From Nonomuraea zeae (lineage in GTDB: Bacteria; Actinomycetota; Actinomycetes; Streptosporangiales; Streptosporangiaceae): a stretch of DNA of 48,323 nt. Both the position numbers and the translations under genes were made by a program. The notes below the pieces were generated by a model. The model did not search any database, had not been told where the DNA came from, and was given only the letters and a program-made list of their open reading frames with translations. Each line of letters starts with the position of its first letter. Position 1 is the first letter of the stretch. The stretch spans positions 1 to 48,323 of the forward strand of contig NZ_VCKX01000064.1 of assembly GCF_005889725.1 (NCBI RefSeq), read 5' to 3'. Positions 1-8,861 of the stretch are shown piece after piece.

Positions 1-58
1 CGGCCGCGGGGCCCCCGCCGAACCGGCGCGAGGGCCGCGCCAACCCACCCCCCCGTGG

Positions 59-787
59 TCACGGCTTGCGCGTCAGGATCCGGACGTCCCCCGATGTGCT
101 GCGTGCCACGATGGTGCGGCTGCTCTTCTCGTCGTGCTCGACCTCGGACCGCTCCCCGCCGTCCCTGCTCTTGACCGTCACCGCGTACGCCCCCGGCGGC
201 ACGGTCGCCGTCACCCGCCCGTCCCGGGACTGCAGGTCGAGACCGGTCGGCTCGCCCGCGAACGTCAGGTCGATCGCCCCGTCGGCGGTTCGGCACCGGA
301 CGTTCGCCGACCTGAGCCCGTCACCGGTGATCGAGCCCTCGCTGAGCAGCCGGAGCCGGCCCGAGGTGCCCGACACCTGGATGCGGTCCCGGCTGGACAC
401 GTCCACGTCCTGGCCGAGGTCCTTGAGGATGACGCCGTCCGACGCGTCGATCGAGAGCCGCACCCCGGGCGGGACCCTGATGTGGTAGCGGGCGCCGCAG
501 TCGCCGAAGACCATGGAGCAGTTCGCGCTGAGCCGGAGCGTGCCGTCCCGCAGCGACCAGGCGGGGGAGTTCGCCGCCTTGCCGCGTAGCCACCGCTGCA
601 CCTCGACCTTGCCCCCGCCGCCCGGCAGGACGCGGACTCCGCCCAGCGAGGATCTGATCTTCAGCTCGGCCCCGGTGAAGGGGAACGACTGGGTGGAGCC
701 GACCTCTACGGCCTCCATCCGCACCCCGCAACCGGCCGTCGCCGCCGCCAGTGCCGCACTCACCGCGAGTGCCACGACTCGCCTCAT
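59..787 (-). CDS. DUF4097-like exported lipoprotein
   Basis: Probable exported beta-strand-rich protein of the DUF4097/adhesin-like type. The N-terminus has arginines, a short hydrophobic alanine-rich stretch and then a TAGC tetrad that could serve as a lipobox (threonine at -3 is unusual), so a membrane-anchored lipoprotein is likely. The rest has many short strand-turn units of the form 'xGVxVxxxGGxVEV', typical of DUF4097 repeats. Starts are possible at 835, 799 and 787; 787 is preferred because GAGGCG lies just upstream and it gives the most compact signal peptide. No catalytic motif is visible and no function is assigned. It stands alone, 162 bp beyond the end of the monooxygenase gene. 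Confidence 0.6.
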   Translation of the reverse strand: MRRVVALAVSAALAAATAGCGVRMEAVEVGSTQSFPFTGAELKIRSSLGGVRVLPGGGGKVEVQRWLRGKAANSPAWSLRDGTLRLSANCSMVFGDCGARYHIRVPPGVRLSIDASDGVILKDLGQDVDVSSRDRIQVSGTSGRLRLLSEGSITGDGLRSANVRCRTADGAIDLTFAGEPTGLDLQSRDGRVTATVPPGAYAVTVKSRDGGERSEVEHDEKSSRTIVARSTSGDVRILTRKP

Positions 788-949
788 GGGTCGCCTCATG
801 GGAAAGATCGTGGCCGAAGGCGGAGCGCCCGCCATCGGCCATCCGACCGACCACCATCGACCATTCGGCCAGACGCACAGACCACGGAGGGCACGACGGC
901 CCCAGTGGACACCGGCGGGCCCAGCAGGTCCCAGCGGGCGCGCAGGCGG

Positions 950-1792
950 CTACATGGCCGACAGGATCGCGTGCACGTGCCGAAGCGGATCGGCCCCGAG
1001 AGGCCGCAGGGCCACGGTGTGCGCCCCCGCCGCCCAGAACGCCTTCACCTGAGCCGCCGCCTCCGCGGGCGTCCCGGCGGCCATCACCACCTCGTCCGGC
1101 CTGATCCCCAGGAACTCGGCCTGCCCCGCCACCATGTCCGCGGTGGCCTCGGCGGCGCCCGCCCCCGTGTGGAGGTAGGTGAACACCACCAGCTCGTGCT
1201 CCGCGTCACCGCCGATCTGCGCCAGGATCTCCGGCACCTGCGCGGGCCCCACCCCCTCGGGGACGATCGTGCCCTGCGCCACGCGGCCGGACAGCGCCAG
1301 CGAGCGCGGCCCCTTCACCCCGGCGAGCACGGGTGGCGGCTCGGTCGGCGGATGCACGAGCGAGACGCCCTCCAGCCGGACCGACTTCCCGTCCAGGGTG
1401 ACCGTCTCGCCGCGCAGCAACGCGCGTACGGAGGTGATCGTCTCCTCCAGGAGCGCGAGCGGCGACGGCGCGGCGGCGCCCACCTGGCGCATCCAGTCCT
1501 GTACGCCGTGGCCGATCCCGGCCGCCAGCCGTCCCGGGTGCACGCGGGCCAGGTTGGCCAGCTCCATCGCCAGCAGCATCGGGTTGCGCAGGGGAGCCGG
1601 CGTGATGCCGATGCCGACGCGCAGGCGGGAGGTGACGGCGAGCGCGGTGGCCGCCGCCGAGATGCCGCCGGTCCAGCCCAGGTCCTCCACCACCCACAGG
1701 TCGTCGACGGCGCTCTCGCCGTCGAGTGCCCTGGCGAACGGGATCAGCTGCTCGGGCGGCAGGTCCCTGTCGAACATGACCCCAAGTCTCAC
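950..1792 (-). CDS. Luciferase-like monooxygenase (LLM family)
   Basis: A 280-residue protein of the bacterial luciferase-like TIM-barrel family, which uses reduced FMN or F420. The family pattern is visible: an early conserved strand (RLGVMFDRDL), the GIGITPAPLRNPMLLA segment, the GIGHG and W-M-R-Q-V-G region, then a helix ending in RALLRGETVTLDG. The start is GTG at 1792, whose GTGA overlaps the stop of the upstream acetyltransferase gene by 4 bp, so the two are very probably translationally coupled. F420 biosynthesis genes lie elsewhere in this window, so F420 use is possible, but FMN cannot be excluded. The substrate is unknown. Confidence 0.8.
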   Translation of the reverse strand: MRLGVMFDRDLPPEQLIPFARALDGESAVDDLWVVEDLGWTGGISAAATALAVTSRLRVGIGITPAPLRNPMLLAMELANLARVHPGRLAAGIGHGVQDWMRQVGAAAPSPLALLEETITSVRALLRGETVTLDGKSVRLEGVSLVHPPTEPPPVLAGVKGPRSLALSGRVAQGTIVPEGVGPAQVPEILAQIGGDAEHELVVFTYLHTGAGAAEATADMVAGQAEFLGIRPDEVVMAAGTPAEAAAQVKAFWAAGAHTVALRPLGADPLRHVHAILSAM

Positions 1793-2619
1793 GACGTCCT
1801 CCAGTAATAGCGGTAGAGCCGGCCGACCTCCGAGTATCCAGCACGGAAGAACGCGTTCGCGGTCGGGACGTTGGCGACGTCCGTGGCCGCGACGATGCGC
1901 TGCAGCCCGGCCTCGGCCAGCGTGCGGGTGCCCCTGGCCAGGAGGTCGTCGACGTAGCCGTGGCCGCGGTGCTCGGGGACGACGCCGATGTAGGCGATCG
2001 AGTGGTCGTCGGGGGCCACCAGGCCGACGGGGGAGTCGCCCAGGTAGCCGAGCACGAACCAGTCGGGCTTGCCCTTGCGGTTGACGAGGTCGTCGTACAT
2101 CCAGCGGGCCTCGTGCTCGGGGCCCGCCGTGGCCACCTCGATCTGGGTGTCGTAGTCGAGCGAGCCCTCGGAGATGCGTACGAGCAGGTCGAGCACCTCG
2201 GCGGGGTCGTGCCCCCGCGCGGGGCGGTAGGTGAGCCGGCCCGGGTCGGCGGGCAGGTCGGTGCCCGTCACCCATTCGAGCATGAGCCGCTCGACCTCCA
2301 TGGCGAACCCGGCCAGGGTCAGCGCCTCGTGCTCGACGGCGCGATCGACGACAGGGGTGAGCCCGGGTTTGAGCGAGATGTCGTGGATTATCTTGGTCAG
2401 CCCCATCGCGTCGAGGCTGCGGCGCAGCAGACCGGCGGCGGCGACGGGATCGGGACCGGGGTCGAACTGCCAGACGATCACGGGCTCCGAGCCGGCGAAG
2501 GGGGCCCAGAACGCCAGGCGGGCCTGCCCTTCCGCGAAGCACCACTCAGGCCGCGTCCTGCCTTCGTCGAAGGCGGACGCGAGCTGGGTGCGCGCGGGCT
2601 CGGGGAACTGCTCGAACAA
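1789..2619 (-). CDS. GNAT family N-acetyltransferase
   Basis: A 276-residue protein with a C-terminal GNAT fold at about residues 125-276. Acetyl-CoA binding motif A is seen as IGVVPEHRGHGYVDDLL, followed by the motif B region ANVPTANAFFRAGYSEVGR. The N-terminal ~120 residues have no recognised domain. The chosen start is TTG at 2619 because a GGAGG lies 8 nt upstream. It is the first gene of a two-gene unit with the luciferase-like monooxygenase, with stop and start overlapping by 4 bp. The acceptor substrate cannot be told from sequence. Confidence 0.82.
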   Translation of the reverse strand: MFEQFPEPARTQLASAFDEGRTRPEWCFAEGQARLAFWAPFAGSEPVIVWQFDPGPDPVAAAGLLRRSLDAMGLTKIIHDISLKPGLTPVVDRAVEHEALTLAGFAMEVERLMLEWVTGTDLPADPGRLTYRPARGHDPAEVLDLLVRISEGSLDYDTQIEVATAGPEHEARWMYDDLVNRKGKPDWFVLGYLGDSPVGLVAPDDHSIAYIGVVPEHRGHGYVDDLLARGTRTLAEAGLQRIVAATDVANVPTANAFFRAGYSEVGRLYRYYWRTS

Positions 2620-2732
2620 CGTGAAAGCCTCCGCGTGTGAGGGGGCTCTCCCGCGACTTCATGCTGCCGTGGGGAGGTGTGCCCGCGATGACATGACCAT
2701 GTTCTCGCATGTTCTCGCACACCTCCCGTCTC

Positions 2733-3089
2733 CTACGCCGCGCTCCCGAGTGCCGCGCGCGCCTCGACGAGTGATCCGCTGGTCTCGAAGTGCCGATCGA
2801 GATTCGTGATCGTCAGCAGATGACGGATCATGCCCGGCGCGAGCACCAGGATCATGCGCCCGTTCATGTGCTGGACGTAGTTGAGCGTGGCCACCAGCAC
2901 CCCGAGCCCGACGGAGTCGCAGAACGGCACTTCACTCAGGTCGACAACCAGATTGAGCGGATCGGCGGCGGACACCGCCTGATCGATCTCGGCCCGCAAC
3001 CGCGGGGCGCCCGCCACGTCGAGATCGCCCACGACGTGCAGGACCGTACAGGGATCCTCATGCCAACACCTGACCACCATGGGCCTCAC
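2733..3089 (-). CDS. STAS-domain anti-sigma factor antagonist
   Basis: A 118-residue single STAS domain of the SpoIIAA/RsbV type. Such proteins release a sigma factor by binding an anti-sigma kinase, and are switched by phosphorylation of a serine. The phosphorylation loop is visible at FCDSVGLGVLV with the candidate serine at about residue 59, preceded by the typical GDLDVAGAPRLR segment. GTG at 3089 and ATG at 3080 are both possible starts. No kinase or sigma partner is adjacent; the ECF sigma factor at 15.5 kb is not of the class normally controlled this way. It lies 24 bp after the LCP gene on the same strand and may be cotranscribed with it. Confidence 0.85.
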   Translation of the reverse strand: MRPMVVRCWHEDPCTVLHVVGDLDVAGAPRLRAEIDQAVSAADPLNLVVDLSEVPFCDSVGLGVLVATLNYVQHMNGRMILVLAPGMIRHLLTITNLDRHFETSGSLVEARAALGSAA

Positions 3090-3113
3090 CTGCCCGTACT
3101 GCAGAAAATATAG

Positions 3114-4571
3114 CTATTTCTTACATATGTTCTGCATTGCCGTTTTGGTGGTGGGTGTAACGCTGGGCTTCGCGGATGGTGTGCCAGTCGACTGCTGTTT
3201 CTGGATTTTCGGCTGGTCACTGCCGACGATGACCTCGATGCCCTTGATGTCCACCTTGCGGACCTCGGCTCCCGGGATGGCCCGGGCCACCACGCGGGCC
3301 GCGGCCTCGTTGTCGCCGCCGTAGCGCACCAAGGTCTGCTTGTAGTCTTTCTTGCCGGTGTTGCCGGGCTCGCCGGGGACCTTGAAGCCGTACGCCACGA
3401 GCGCCGTCTTGGTGCGGGCGCCGAGACCCGTGATGAGCGTGCCGTTCTTGACCTTGAGCGAGATGCGCTCGGGCGGGATCGCGGACGGCTTGGCCGACGG
3501 CTTGACCGTGACGGTCGGGGTCGGCTTGGCCGGGTCCTGGTCCGCGTCGATCTTGGCGAACAGGTCGCGGGCCGCCGGCTTGTCCCACAGCACGGCGGAC
3601 TCGCCCGTGGGCGCCTTGAAGTCGACGTTCGACAGCGGCACCTCGGCGAAGCGCACGTCGCCCAGCGAGACGTCCCTGAGCTGGGTGGCCAGGCCGATCA
3701 GCCCGTCGTCCGGATCGACCTTGACCGTGCTCAGCGTCGTGTTGACGAACGATGCCAGCTTGCCCGGATTGGCCAGCGTGTCTGCGCTCAGCGCCCGGTT
3801 GAGCAGCGCCGAGATGACCTGCTGCTGCCGGTCGATGCGGTCGAGGTCGGAGCGGGCGGTGGCCCGGGTGCGGGCGTAGCCGAGGGCCTGGACGCCGGCG
3901 AGCTGGTGGGTGCCGGCGGGCAGGCTGAGCGCGATCTTGGGGTCGTTGATCGGCACGGGGGTGCAGACCGTGACCCCGCCGAGCGAGTCGACGACGTCGA
4001 TGAAGCCGAGGATGTTCACCTCGATGTAGCGGTTGATCTGCAGGCCGGTGGCCGCCTCGACGGTCTGCTTGGCGAGCTTGGGCCCGCCGAACTGGTACGC
4101 CGAATTGATCTTGTGCTCGCCCTTGCCCGGGACCGTCGTCCAGGTGTCGCGGGGCAGGCTCACCACGGTGACCTGCTTGTGGTCCTCCGACAGATGGATC
4201 ACCATCATCGTGTCGGTGCGCTGGCCGGACTCGCGGCCGAGCTTGAGCTGGTTCTGCTGGCGGCGGGTGAGGTCGTCGCGCTTGTCGACGCCGACGAGCA
4301 GGATGTTCTCGGCGCCGGTGGAGGAGGCGGCGGTCACGCCCGCGTCAACGGTGCCGATCTGGCGCGGCGTCGCCCACACCACGCCGGTCGTGACCAGGAC
4401 GCCGGTGGACAGGAAGCCGGCGATCAGCACATTGCGCCGCCTGGCCTTCGCGCCCCTCTTGAGCGGCCTGCGGGTGCGGCCGGGTGCGAGCTTGACGCCT
4501 CCGTAGGCGTCGCCGCCCACGAGCACACCGGCGTCCTCCTCGTCCGATCCCTGCCCGCCCCCTTCGCGCAT
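3114..4571 (-). CDS. LytR-CpsA-Psr (LCP) family ligase with LytR_C domain
   Basis: A 485-residue LCP protein. The family transfers lipid-linked glycopolymers (wall teichoic acid, arabinogalactan, capsule) to peptidoglycan outside the membrane. It has a cytoplasmic basic N-terminus, one membrane segment at about residues 48-66, and an LCP domain starting near ENILLVGVDKRDD with the conserved RTDTMMVIHL, VSLPRDTW and HKINSAYQFGG blocks and the arginine-rich YARTRATARSDLDRIDRQQQ region. A Pro/Thr linker leads to a LytR_C domain (ISLKVKNGTLITGLG onward) and a Ser/Pro/Thr tail. ATG at 4571 has a GGAGAGG upstream. It is divergent from the GT2 gene at 4653. A second LCP gene lies at 19.3 kb. Confidence 0.93.
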   Translation of the reverse strand: MREGGGQGSDEEDAGVLVGGDAYGGVKLAPGRTRRPLKRGAKARRRNVLIAGFLSTGVLVTTGVVWATPRQIGTVDAGVTAASSTGAENILLVGVDKRDDLTRRQQNQLKLGRESGQRTDTMMVIHLSEDHKQVTVVSLPRDTWTTVPGKGEHKINSAYQFGGPKLAKQTVEAATGLQINRYIEVNILGFIDVVDSLGGVTVCTPVPINDPKIALSLPAGTHQLAGVQALGYARTRATARSDLDRIDRQQQVISALLNRALSADTLANPGKLASFVNTTLSTVKVDPDDGLIGLATQLRDVSLGDVRFAEVPLSNVDFKAPTGESAVLWDKPAARDLFAKIDADQDPAKPTPTVTVKPSAKPSAIPPERISLKVKNGTLITGLGARTKTALVAYGFKVPGEPGNTGKKDYKQTLVRYGGDNEAAARVVARAIPGAEVRKVDIKGIEVIVGSDQPKIQKQQSTGTPSAKPSVTPTTKTAMQNICKK

Positions 4572-4652
4572 GCCCTCTCCTCGATGTCACCCCGGAGGAT
4601 CGGGCTTTCGATTGCCCTCCTCCCCTGGTCGTACAGTAGCGTGAGCCCCGCC

Positions 4653-5669
4653 ATGAAGCAGTTCCCCGACTCGCCGCACGCGCCCGCGGAGACGCGCGGC
4701 TGGCCCCCCATCTCCGTCGTCATGCCGGTCCTCAACGAGGAGCGGCACCTACGCGAGGCCGTCGACCAGGTACTCGCCCAGAGCTACCCCGGTGAGATCG
4801 AAGTCGTCCTCGCCGTGGGTCCATCCCAAGACCGAACCCAGGAGGTCGCCGACGCCATCGCGGCGGCCGACCGCCGGGTGACCGTGGTGCCCAACCCGAC
4901 GGGCCGCACCCCCAACGCGCTCAACGCCGCGATCGCCGCTGCACGCAACGGCATCATCGCCAGGGTCGACGGGCACGCCATGCTGCCCCCCGACTACCTG
5001 CGCGTCGCGGTCGAGACGCTGGCGGAGACCGGCGCCGACAACGTGGGCGGCATCATGGCGGCGGAGGGCATCACGCCCTTCGAACAGGCCGTCGCCTGCG
5101 CCATGACCTCCAAGATCGGCGTGGGCGCCGCAGCCTTCCACGTGGGCGGCACGGCGGGTCCCGCCGACACCGTCTACCTCGGTGTCTTCCGCCGTTCGGC
5201 GCTGGACCGCGTGGGCGGCTACGACGAGCACTTCCAGCGCGCCCAGGACTGGGAGATGAACCACCGCATCCGCCAGAGCGGCGGCCTGGTGTGGTTCCAG
5301 CCGCGCATGCGGGTCTCCTACCGGCCACGGCCCAACGTCAAGGCGCTGGCCAAGCAGTATTTCCACTACGGCCGGTGGCGGCGCGTGGTCGCGCGCACCC
5401 ACGAGGGCACGATCAACCTGCGCTACCTGGCGCCGCCCGCCGCCGTGCTGGCGATGCTGCTCGGGCTGGTCGTCTCGCCGTTCTTCCCGCTCGCGCTGAT
5501 CGTCCCCGGCGGCTACGCCGTGGCCATCGTGGCGGGCTCGGCGCTGACGAGCGGCGGGCTGTCCGGCGCGGCGAAGCTGCGGCTGCCCATCGTGTACGCG
5601 ACCATGCACTGCTCCTGGGGCTGGGGCTTCCTGACCAGCCCGAAAAAGCTGGCCAGGCCGCCAGGCTAG
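4653..5669 (+). CDS. Glycosyltransferase family 2, ExoA-like
   Basis: A 338-residue GT2 enzyme resembling the succinoglycan ExoA subfamily. The N-terminal GT-A fold shows ISVVMPVLNEERHL, a substrate-binding DGHAMLPPDY motif in the DxD position and the QDWEMNHRIR acceptor motif. Two or three membrane segments follow near residues 255-310. It probably adds a sugar to a lipid-linked intermediate at the cytoplasmic face. GTG at 4641 is an in-frame alternative start; a TACAGT hexamer sits at 4632-4637. Its stop overlaps the stop of the convergent TagF-like gene in the shared tetramer CTAG. Confidence 0.88.
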   Translation: MKQFPDSPHAPAETRGWPPISVVMPVLNEERHLREAVDQVLAQSYPGEIEVVLAVGPSQDRTQEVADAIAAADRRVTVVPNPTGRTPNALNAAIAAARNGIIARVDGHAMLPPDYLRVAVETLAETGADNVGGIMAAEGITPFEQAVACAMTSKIGVGAAAFHVGGTAGPADTVYLGVFRRSALDRVGGYDEHFQRAQDWEMNHRIRQSGGLVWFQPRMRVSYRPRPNVKALAKQYFHYGRWRRVVARTHEGTINLRYLAPPAAVLAMLLGLVVSPFFPLALIVPGGYAVAIVAGSALTSGGLSGAAKLRLPIVYATMHCSWGWGFLTSPKKLARPPG

Positions 5670-7402
5670 GAGCCTGAGACGACCCGCTCGACGGCCGCGT
5701 TGAAGCGGGTCAGCGCATCCGGATACTCCGGCCCGAGCAGATGGCTCCTGAGCTTGATCCTGGCTCGGGCCAGAGTGTCCTCCCCGTCCACGAACTCTGT
5801 GAGCCCGGCCAGGTCCTCACCGAGCAGCACGCCCGCCTCGGCGCTCGGATAGCGCTCGTGGAAGGCCCGCTCGGGCAGGCTCGCGACGTTCGTCACCGCG
5901 TACGGCTTCTCGCTGGCCAGGAAGTCCGTCACCACGCTGGAGATGTCGCTGATCAGCAGGTCGCACTGGTTGAAGCAGTCGTAGAGATGCGGCTCGGGGC
6001 CGGTCACGATCAGGTGCCTGATCTCCGAGGTCTCGCCGGCCGCGCTCGACGGGTGCCTGGCCTTCGACTTGGCCAGCTCGACCGCCTCGATCATGGTCAC
6101 GATCTTCCGGTGCGCGCGGGCGGCGTCCTTGGCGCGGTGGCCGGTCAGCGGGTGCGGCTTGTAGATCACGCGCACCGCCGGCCGGTGGTCGAGCAGGGCG
6201 CGCACGATGCGCGGGCCCATGGTGATCAGCGAGGTGTGGAACAGGTCGTCGTTCCAGCCCTCCCAGGTGGGGGCGTACAGCACGGTCCGGTACGGCAGCC
6301 CGGGCCCCGCCGTGGAGATGCCCTCCAACTGCGGGCGGCCGACCTCGTGGATGTCCTCGTCCCTGACGCCCACCTTGGCGCGGCGGTAGCGGTCCCGCCC
6401 GGCCGGGCCGGCCACCCACACCTCGTCGTACACCCGGGAGAACGGGTTGAACGAGGCCTCCTTGTCGCTGTCACCGTGGTTGAGGAACGCGCTGCGCAGC
6501 GTCGGGATGCGCAGCATGTGGACGTTCCTGCCGACGTTGGCGACGTACAGGCACAGCTTGGCGCTGGACAGGGCGCGGAAGCTCATCAGGTCGGCCGACG
6601 ACGGGATGCACAGCATCGGCAGAGTGGTCGACTCCAGATGGGTGGCCATGCCGCGCTCGCGCAGCACGACGATGGCCCTCCTGCTGATGCGTTCGAGCGT
6701 GGGCAGCCACATCCTGGCCTGGTAGGCGGCCGCCGTGGCGCCGGAGAAGTACAGGATGACCTCGGGCTGGTAGGCCCTGACCTGCTCCCCGACGATCTCC
6801 AGGACCCGGGCGGTGTCGGTGAGCGGGGTCGTGCGGCGTACGTACGGGATGAGGGCGAGCGCGCCCGCCGCGCCGAGCACCACCGCCAGGCCCGCGCCGA
6901 GCGCCGCGGGCGCGGCGCCGACGGCCGCGCCGAGCACCGGCAGCGCGTCCGGGTAGAGGAAGCACACGCTCCTGGAGTCGCGCAGCCAGCGGGGCGGCAG
7001 CTTGGGGATGCGCAGCGCGGAGACGTCGATGTTGCGGGTGGTCACCGGCATCCTGCTGAGCATCTGCCTGAGCCGCAGGGCGAGGCCCGTGTGCAGGGCC
7101 CGCACGACGTGGATCGCGAACAGGCCGGCCGCCAGCGCGGCGAAGTACGGCGAGTCGGGCCCGGCCGTCCGCGCCACCAGCAGCAGCGCCATGGTCTCCC
7201 GGGCCGCGAACCGCATCGTGAGCCCGAGGTGCACCTTCCCGAGCAGGTCGGGCAGCGGCCGGCCGGCCCGCGGCGCGACGCATTCGGCGGCGTAGGAGGC
7301 GGCGGCGATCAGCCCGAAGAGCGCCGGGGCCGGCCAGAGCGCCGTCACCAGCAGCGCGGGGTAGCAGCCGAGCAGGACGGCGATCACGATGAGTCTCCCC
7401 AT
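5666..7402 (-). CDS. CDP-glycerol/CDP-ribitol phosphotransferase-like protein (TagF type)
   Basis: A 578-residue protein with hydrophobic N-terminal segments and a C-terminal domain like the CDP-glycerol:poly(glycerophosphate) glycerophosphotransferases that polymerise or prime teichoic acids. Visible family motifs are FLNHGDSDKEASFNP, the YAPTWEGWND block, the IYKPHPLTGHR motif and the CDLLISDISSVVTDFL nucleotide-binding loop. ATG at 7402 is preferred over a TTG at 7420. It lies 26 bp after the CDP-polyol synthase fusion gene on the same strand, so that enzyme probably supplies its donor. Whether glycerol or ribitol phosphate is used cannot be decided by eye. The membrane-embedded N-terminus is longer than in Bacillus TagF. 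Confidence 0.85.
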   Translation of the reverse strand: MGRLIVIAVLLGCYPALLVTALWPAPALFGLIAAASYAAECVAPRAGRPLPDLLGKVHLGLTMRFAARETMALLLVARTAGPDSPYFAALAAGLFAIHVVRALHTGLALRLRQMLSRMPVTTRNIDVSALRIPKLPPRWLRDSRSVCFLYPDALPVLGAAVGAAPAALGAGLAVVLGAAGALALIPYVRRTTPLTDTARVLEIVGEQVRAYQPEVILYFSGATAAAYQARMWLPTLERISRRAIVVLRERGMATHLESTTLPMLCIPSSADLMSFRALSSAKLCLYVANVGRNVHMLRIPTLRSAFLNHGDSDKEASFNPFSRVYDEVWVAGPAGRDRYRRAKVGVRDEDIHEVGRPQLEGISTAGPGLPYRTVLYAPTWEGWNDDLFHTSLITMGPRIVRALLDHRPAVRVIYKPHPLTGHRAKDAARAHRKIVTMIEAVELAKSKARHPSSAAGETSEIRHLIVTGPEPHLYDCFNQCDLLISDISSVVTDFLASEKPYAVTNVASLPERAFHERYPSAEAGVLLGEDLAGLTEFVDGEDTLARARIKLRSHLLGPEYPDALTRFNAAVERVVSGS

Positions 7403-7428
7403 GTGATCGCACGGTAACAAGGCTCAGG

Positions 7429-8718
7429 TCAAGGAGCGTCCACGCCTGCGTCTATGACGTGCCCGGATAGGCCGGAGATGAGGATGTCCAGCGAGGTCTG
7501 GGCGGCCAGGTGGGCAGACGCGGTGGTATTGAGGCAGTTGACCCGAATGCCGCCGGCGGCCCACTCCTCGGCCAGTGCCCGGGTGAGCCCGGCCACCGCG
7601 CCGGCGGCCGAGGCGTGCAGCGCGCCGGAGCCCTGCGGGACGTGCAGCAGCAGGCTCTCGCGCAGATGCGGATGGGCGGCGCGGGCCACGTTGAGCGCGC
7701 CCAGGTAGCCCACGCTCATCACGTCGGCGACGCTCTCGTCGGAGACCTCGGCGAGCCGGCCCAGGTGGCTGACGCCCGCCGCGTTCACCACGTGGTCGAC
7801 GCTCCCCACCCCGGACAGCGCCTTCGCGACCGAGGCGGCCTCCTCCACGCGCACGCCGTCGGCCCTGGAGAAGGCGTGCACCCGAGCCCCGCGCGCGGCG
7901 GCCAGCCCGGCGAGCTCCGCCCCTGCGCCGTAGGAGCCGAAGATCACCACGCTCCTGCCGTCGAGCGCGCCCGCGGCGGCGGCCGGCGCCCTGCGGGCGG
8001 CGAGCTGGAAGAGCCGCTCCGCGATGTGCAGGTCGGCGGGATGGGTGACCTTGATGTTCTGCTCGCTGCCCGGCACGAGATGGATCGGCACCTCCGGCAG
8101 GTAACGCAGCACCACCCCGCAGTCGTCGGTGGCGGGCCGGCCGGCGAAATCCGGGTCGGCCATGGCCCGCTCGTACGCCTCGCGGATCACCGACAGCCGG
8201 AAGCACTGCGGCGTCTGGCTGCGCCGCAGCCGCGACCTGTCCAGCACGTCGCTGATGACCTCGCCGCCCGGCCCGGGAACGGCCACGAACACCGTGTCAG
8301 AGCTCGGGATCGCCACGTTGACGGCCGGATGCGTCTCCAGCGCCCGGACACACTCGGTGATGATCCGGGGCTCCAGGAGCGGGCGTACGGCGTCGTGCAG
8401 GAGCACGTTGCACTCCTCCGTGCCGAGGGCCCGCAACGCCCGCCAGGTGCTCTCGGTACGGCTCGCGCCCCCGTCCACGACCTGGCTGACCTTGTCGTAG
8501 CCGCCCCTCGCCACGATCTCCCGCACCCGGTCGCCGAACCCCGGCGTCATCAGCACCACGATCTCGTCGATCTCCGGCGCGGCCTGGAAGACCGCCAGCG
8601 AGTGCTCGATGATCGGCCGGCCCGCGACCTCGATGAGCTGCTTGGGCGTGTCGCGACCGACCCGCTGCCCCACCCCGCCCGCGAGGAGCACTCCTATCGA
8701 GCGCAGCCGTGAATCCAT
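7429..8718 (-). CDS. Bifunctional IspD-type cytidylyltransferase / SDR fusion (CDP-ribitol synthase-like)
   Basis: A 429-residue fusion. Residues 1-240 are an IspD/TarI-type cytidylyltransferase with LLAGGVGQRVGRDTPKQL and LLHDAVRPLL. Residues 255-429 are a short-chain dehydrogenase. The order matches Bcs1/Acs1 of Haemophilus, which reduces ribulose 5-phosphate and makes CDP-ribitol for capsule or teichoic acid. The SDR part looks damaged: the glycine loop reads GSYGAGA, and the catalytic Y-x3-K positions hold His368 and Ala372, although the NAAG motif is kept at 312-315. It may have lost reductase activity. ATG at 8718 is preceded by TACGCT with a 6-nt gap, suggesting a leaderless transcript. 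It heads an operon with the TagF-like gene. Confidence 0.88.
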   Translation of the reverse strand: MDSRLRSIGVLLAGGVGQRVGRDTPKQLIEVAGRPIIEHSLAVFQAAPEIDEIVVLMTPGFGDRVREIVARGGYDKVSQVVDGGASRTESTWRALRALGTEECNVLLHDAVRPLLEPRIITECVRALETHPAVNVAIPSSDTVFVAVPGPGGEVISDVLDRSRLRRSQTPQCFRLSVIREAYERAMADPDFAGRPATDDCGVVLRYLPEVPIHLVPGSEQNIKVTHPADLHIAERLFQLAARRAPAAAAGALDGRSVVIFGSYGAGAELAGLAAARGARVHAFSRADGVRVEEAASVAKALSGVGSVDHVVNAAGVSHLGRLAEVSDESVADVMSVGYLGALNVARAAHPHLRESLLLHVPQGSGALHASAAGAVAGLTRALAEEWAAGGIRVNCLNTTASAHLAAQTSLDILISGLSGHVIDAGVDAP

Positions 8719-8724
8719 ACCGCG

Positions 8725-8730
8725 AGCGTA
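8725..8730 (-). promoter_or_regulatory. Putative -10 element of a leaderless promoter (cytidylyltransferase/SDR gene)
   Basis: On the minus strand TACGCT is followed by exactly six bases and then the ATG at 8718. This fits a TANNNT -10 box with transcription starting at the first base of the start codon. No clear -35 is seen and no ribosome binding site precedes the ATG. Confidence 0.45.
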
Positions 8731-8754
8731 ACGGTCCTGTTCCGTGATATTGCG

Positions 8755-8783
8755 TTGACCGGTCGCTACGCTGTGTCTACGCA
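8755..8783 (+). promoter_or_regulatory. Putative sigma-70-type promoter for the CDP-alcohol transferase operon
   Basis: TTGACC at 8755-8760, a 17-bp spacer, and TACGCA at 8778-8783. This is the best -35/-10 pair upstream of the plus-strand gene at 8862 and would give a leader of about 70 nt. It overlaps the divergent promoter region of the cytidylyltransferase gene. Confidence 0.45.
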
Positions 8784-8797
8784 CCCCCCACGTCTAA

Positions 8798-8849
8798 GCA
8801 CTCCCAAGTCCACGCACTCCCGAGTCAAGCACTCCCGAGCGACCGGGAG
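8798..8849 (+). promoter_or_regulatory. Three direct repeats and an SD-occluding hairpin in a leader
   Basis: The leader of the gene at 8862 has three near-identical copies of GCACTCCCGAGT (8798-8809, 8814-8825, 8829-8840; the first and third each have one change). The CTCCCG of the third copy (8832-8837) pairs with CGGGAG at 8844-8849, which contains most of the ribosome binding site GGGAGGAGG. Each repeat could pair with the same site. Confidence 0.4.
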
Positions 8850-8861
8850 GAGGCCTGCGCT

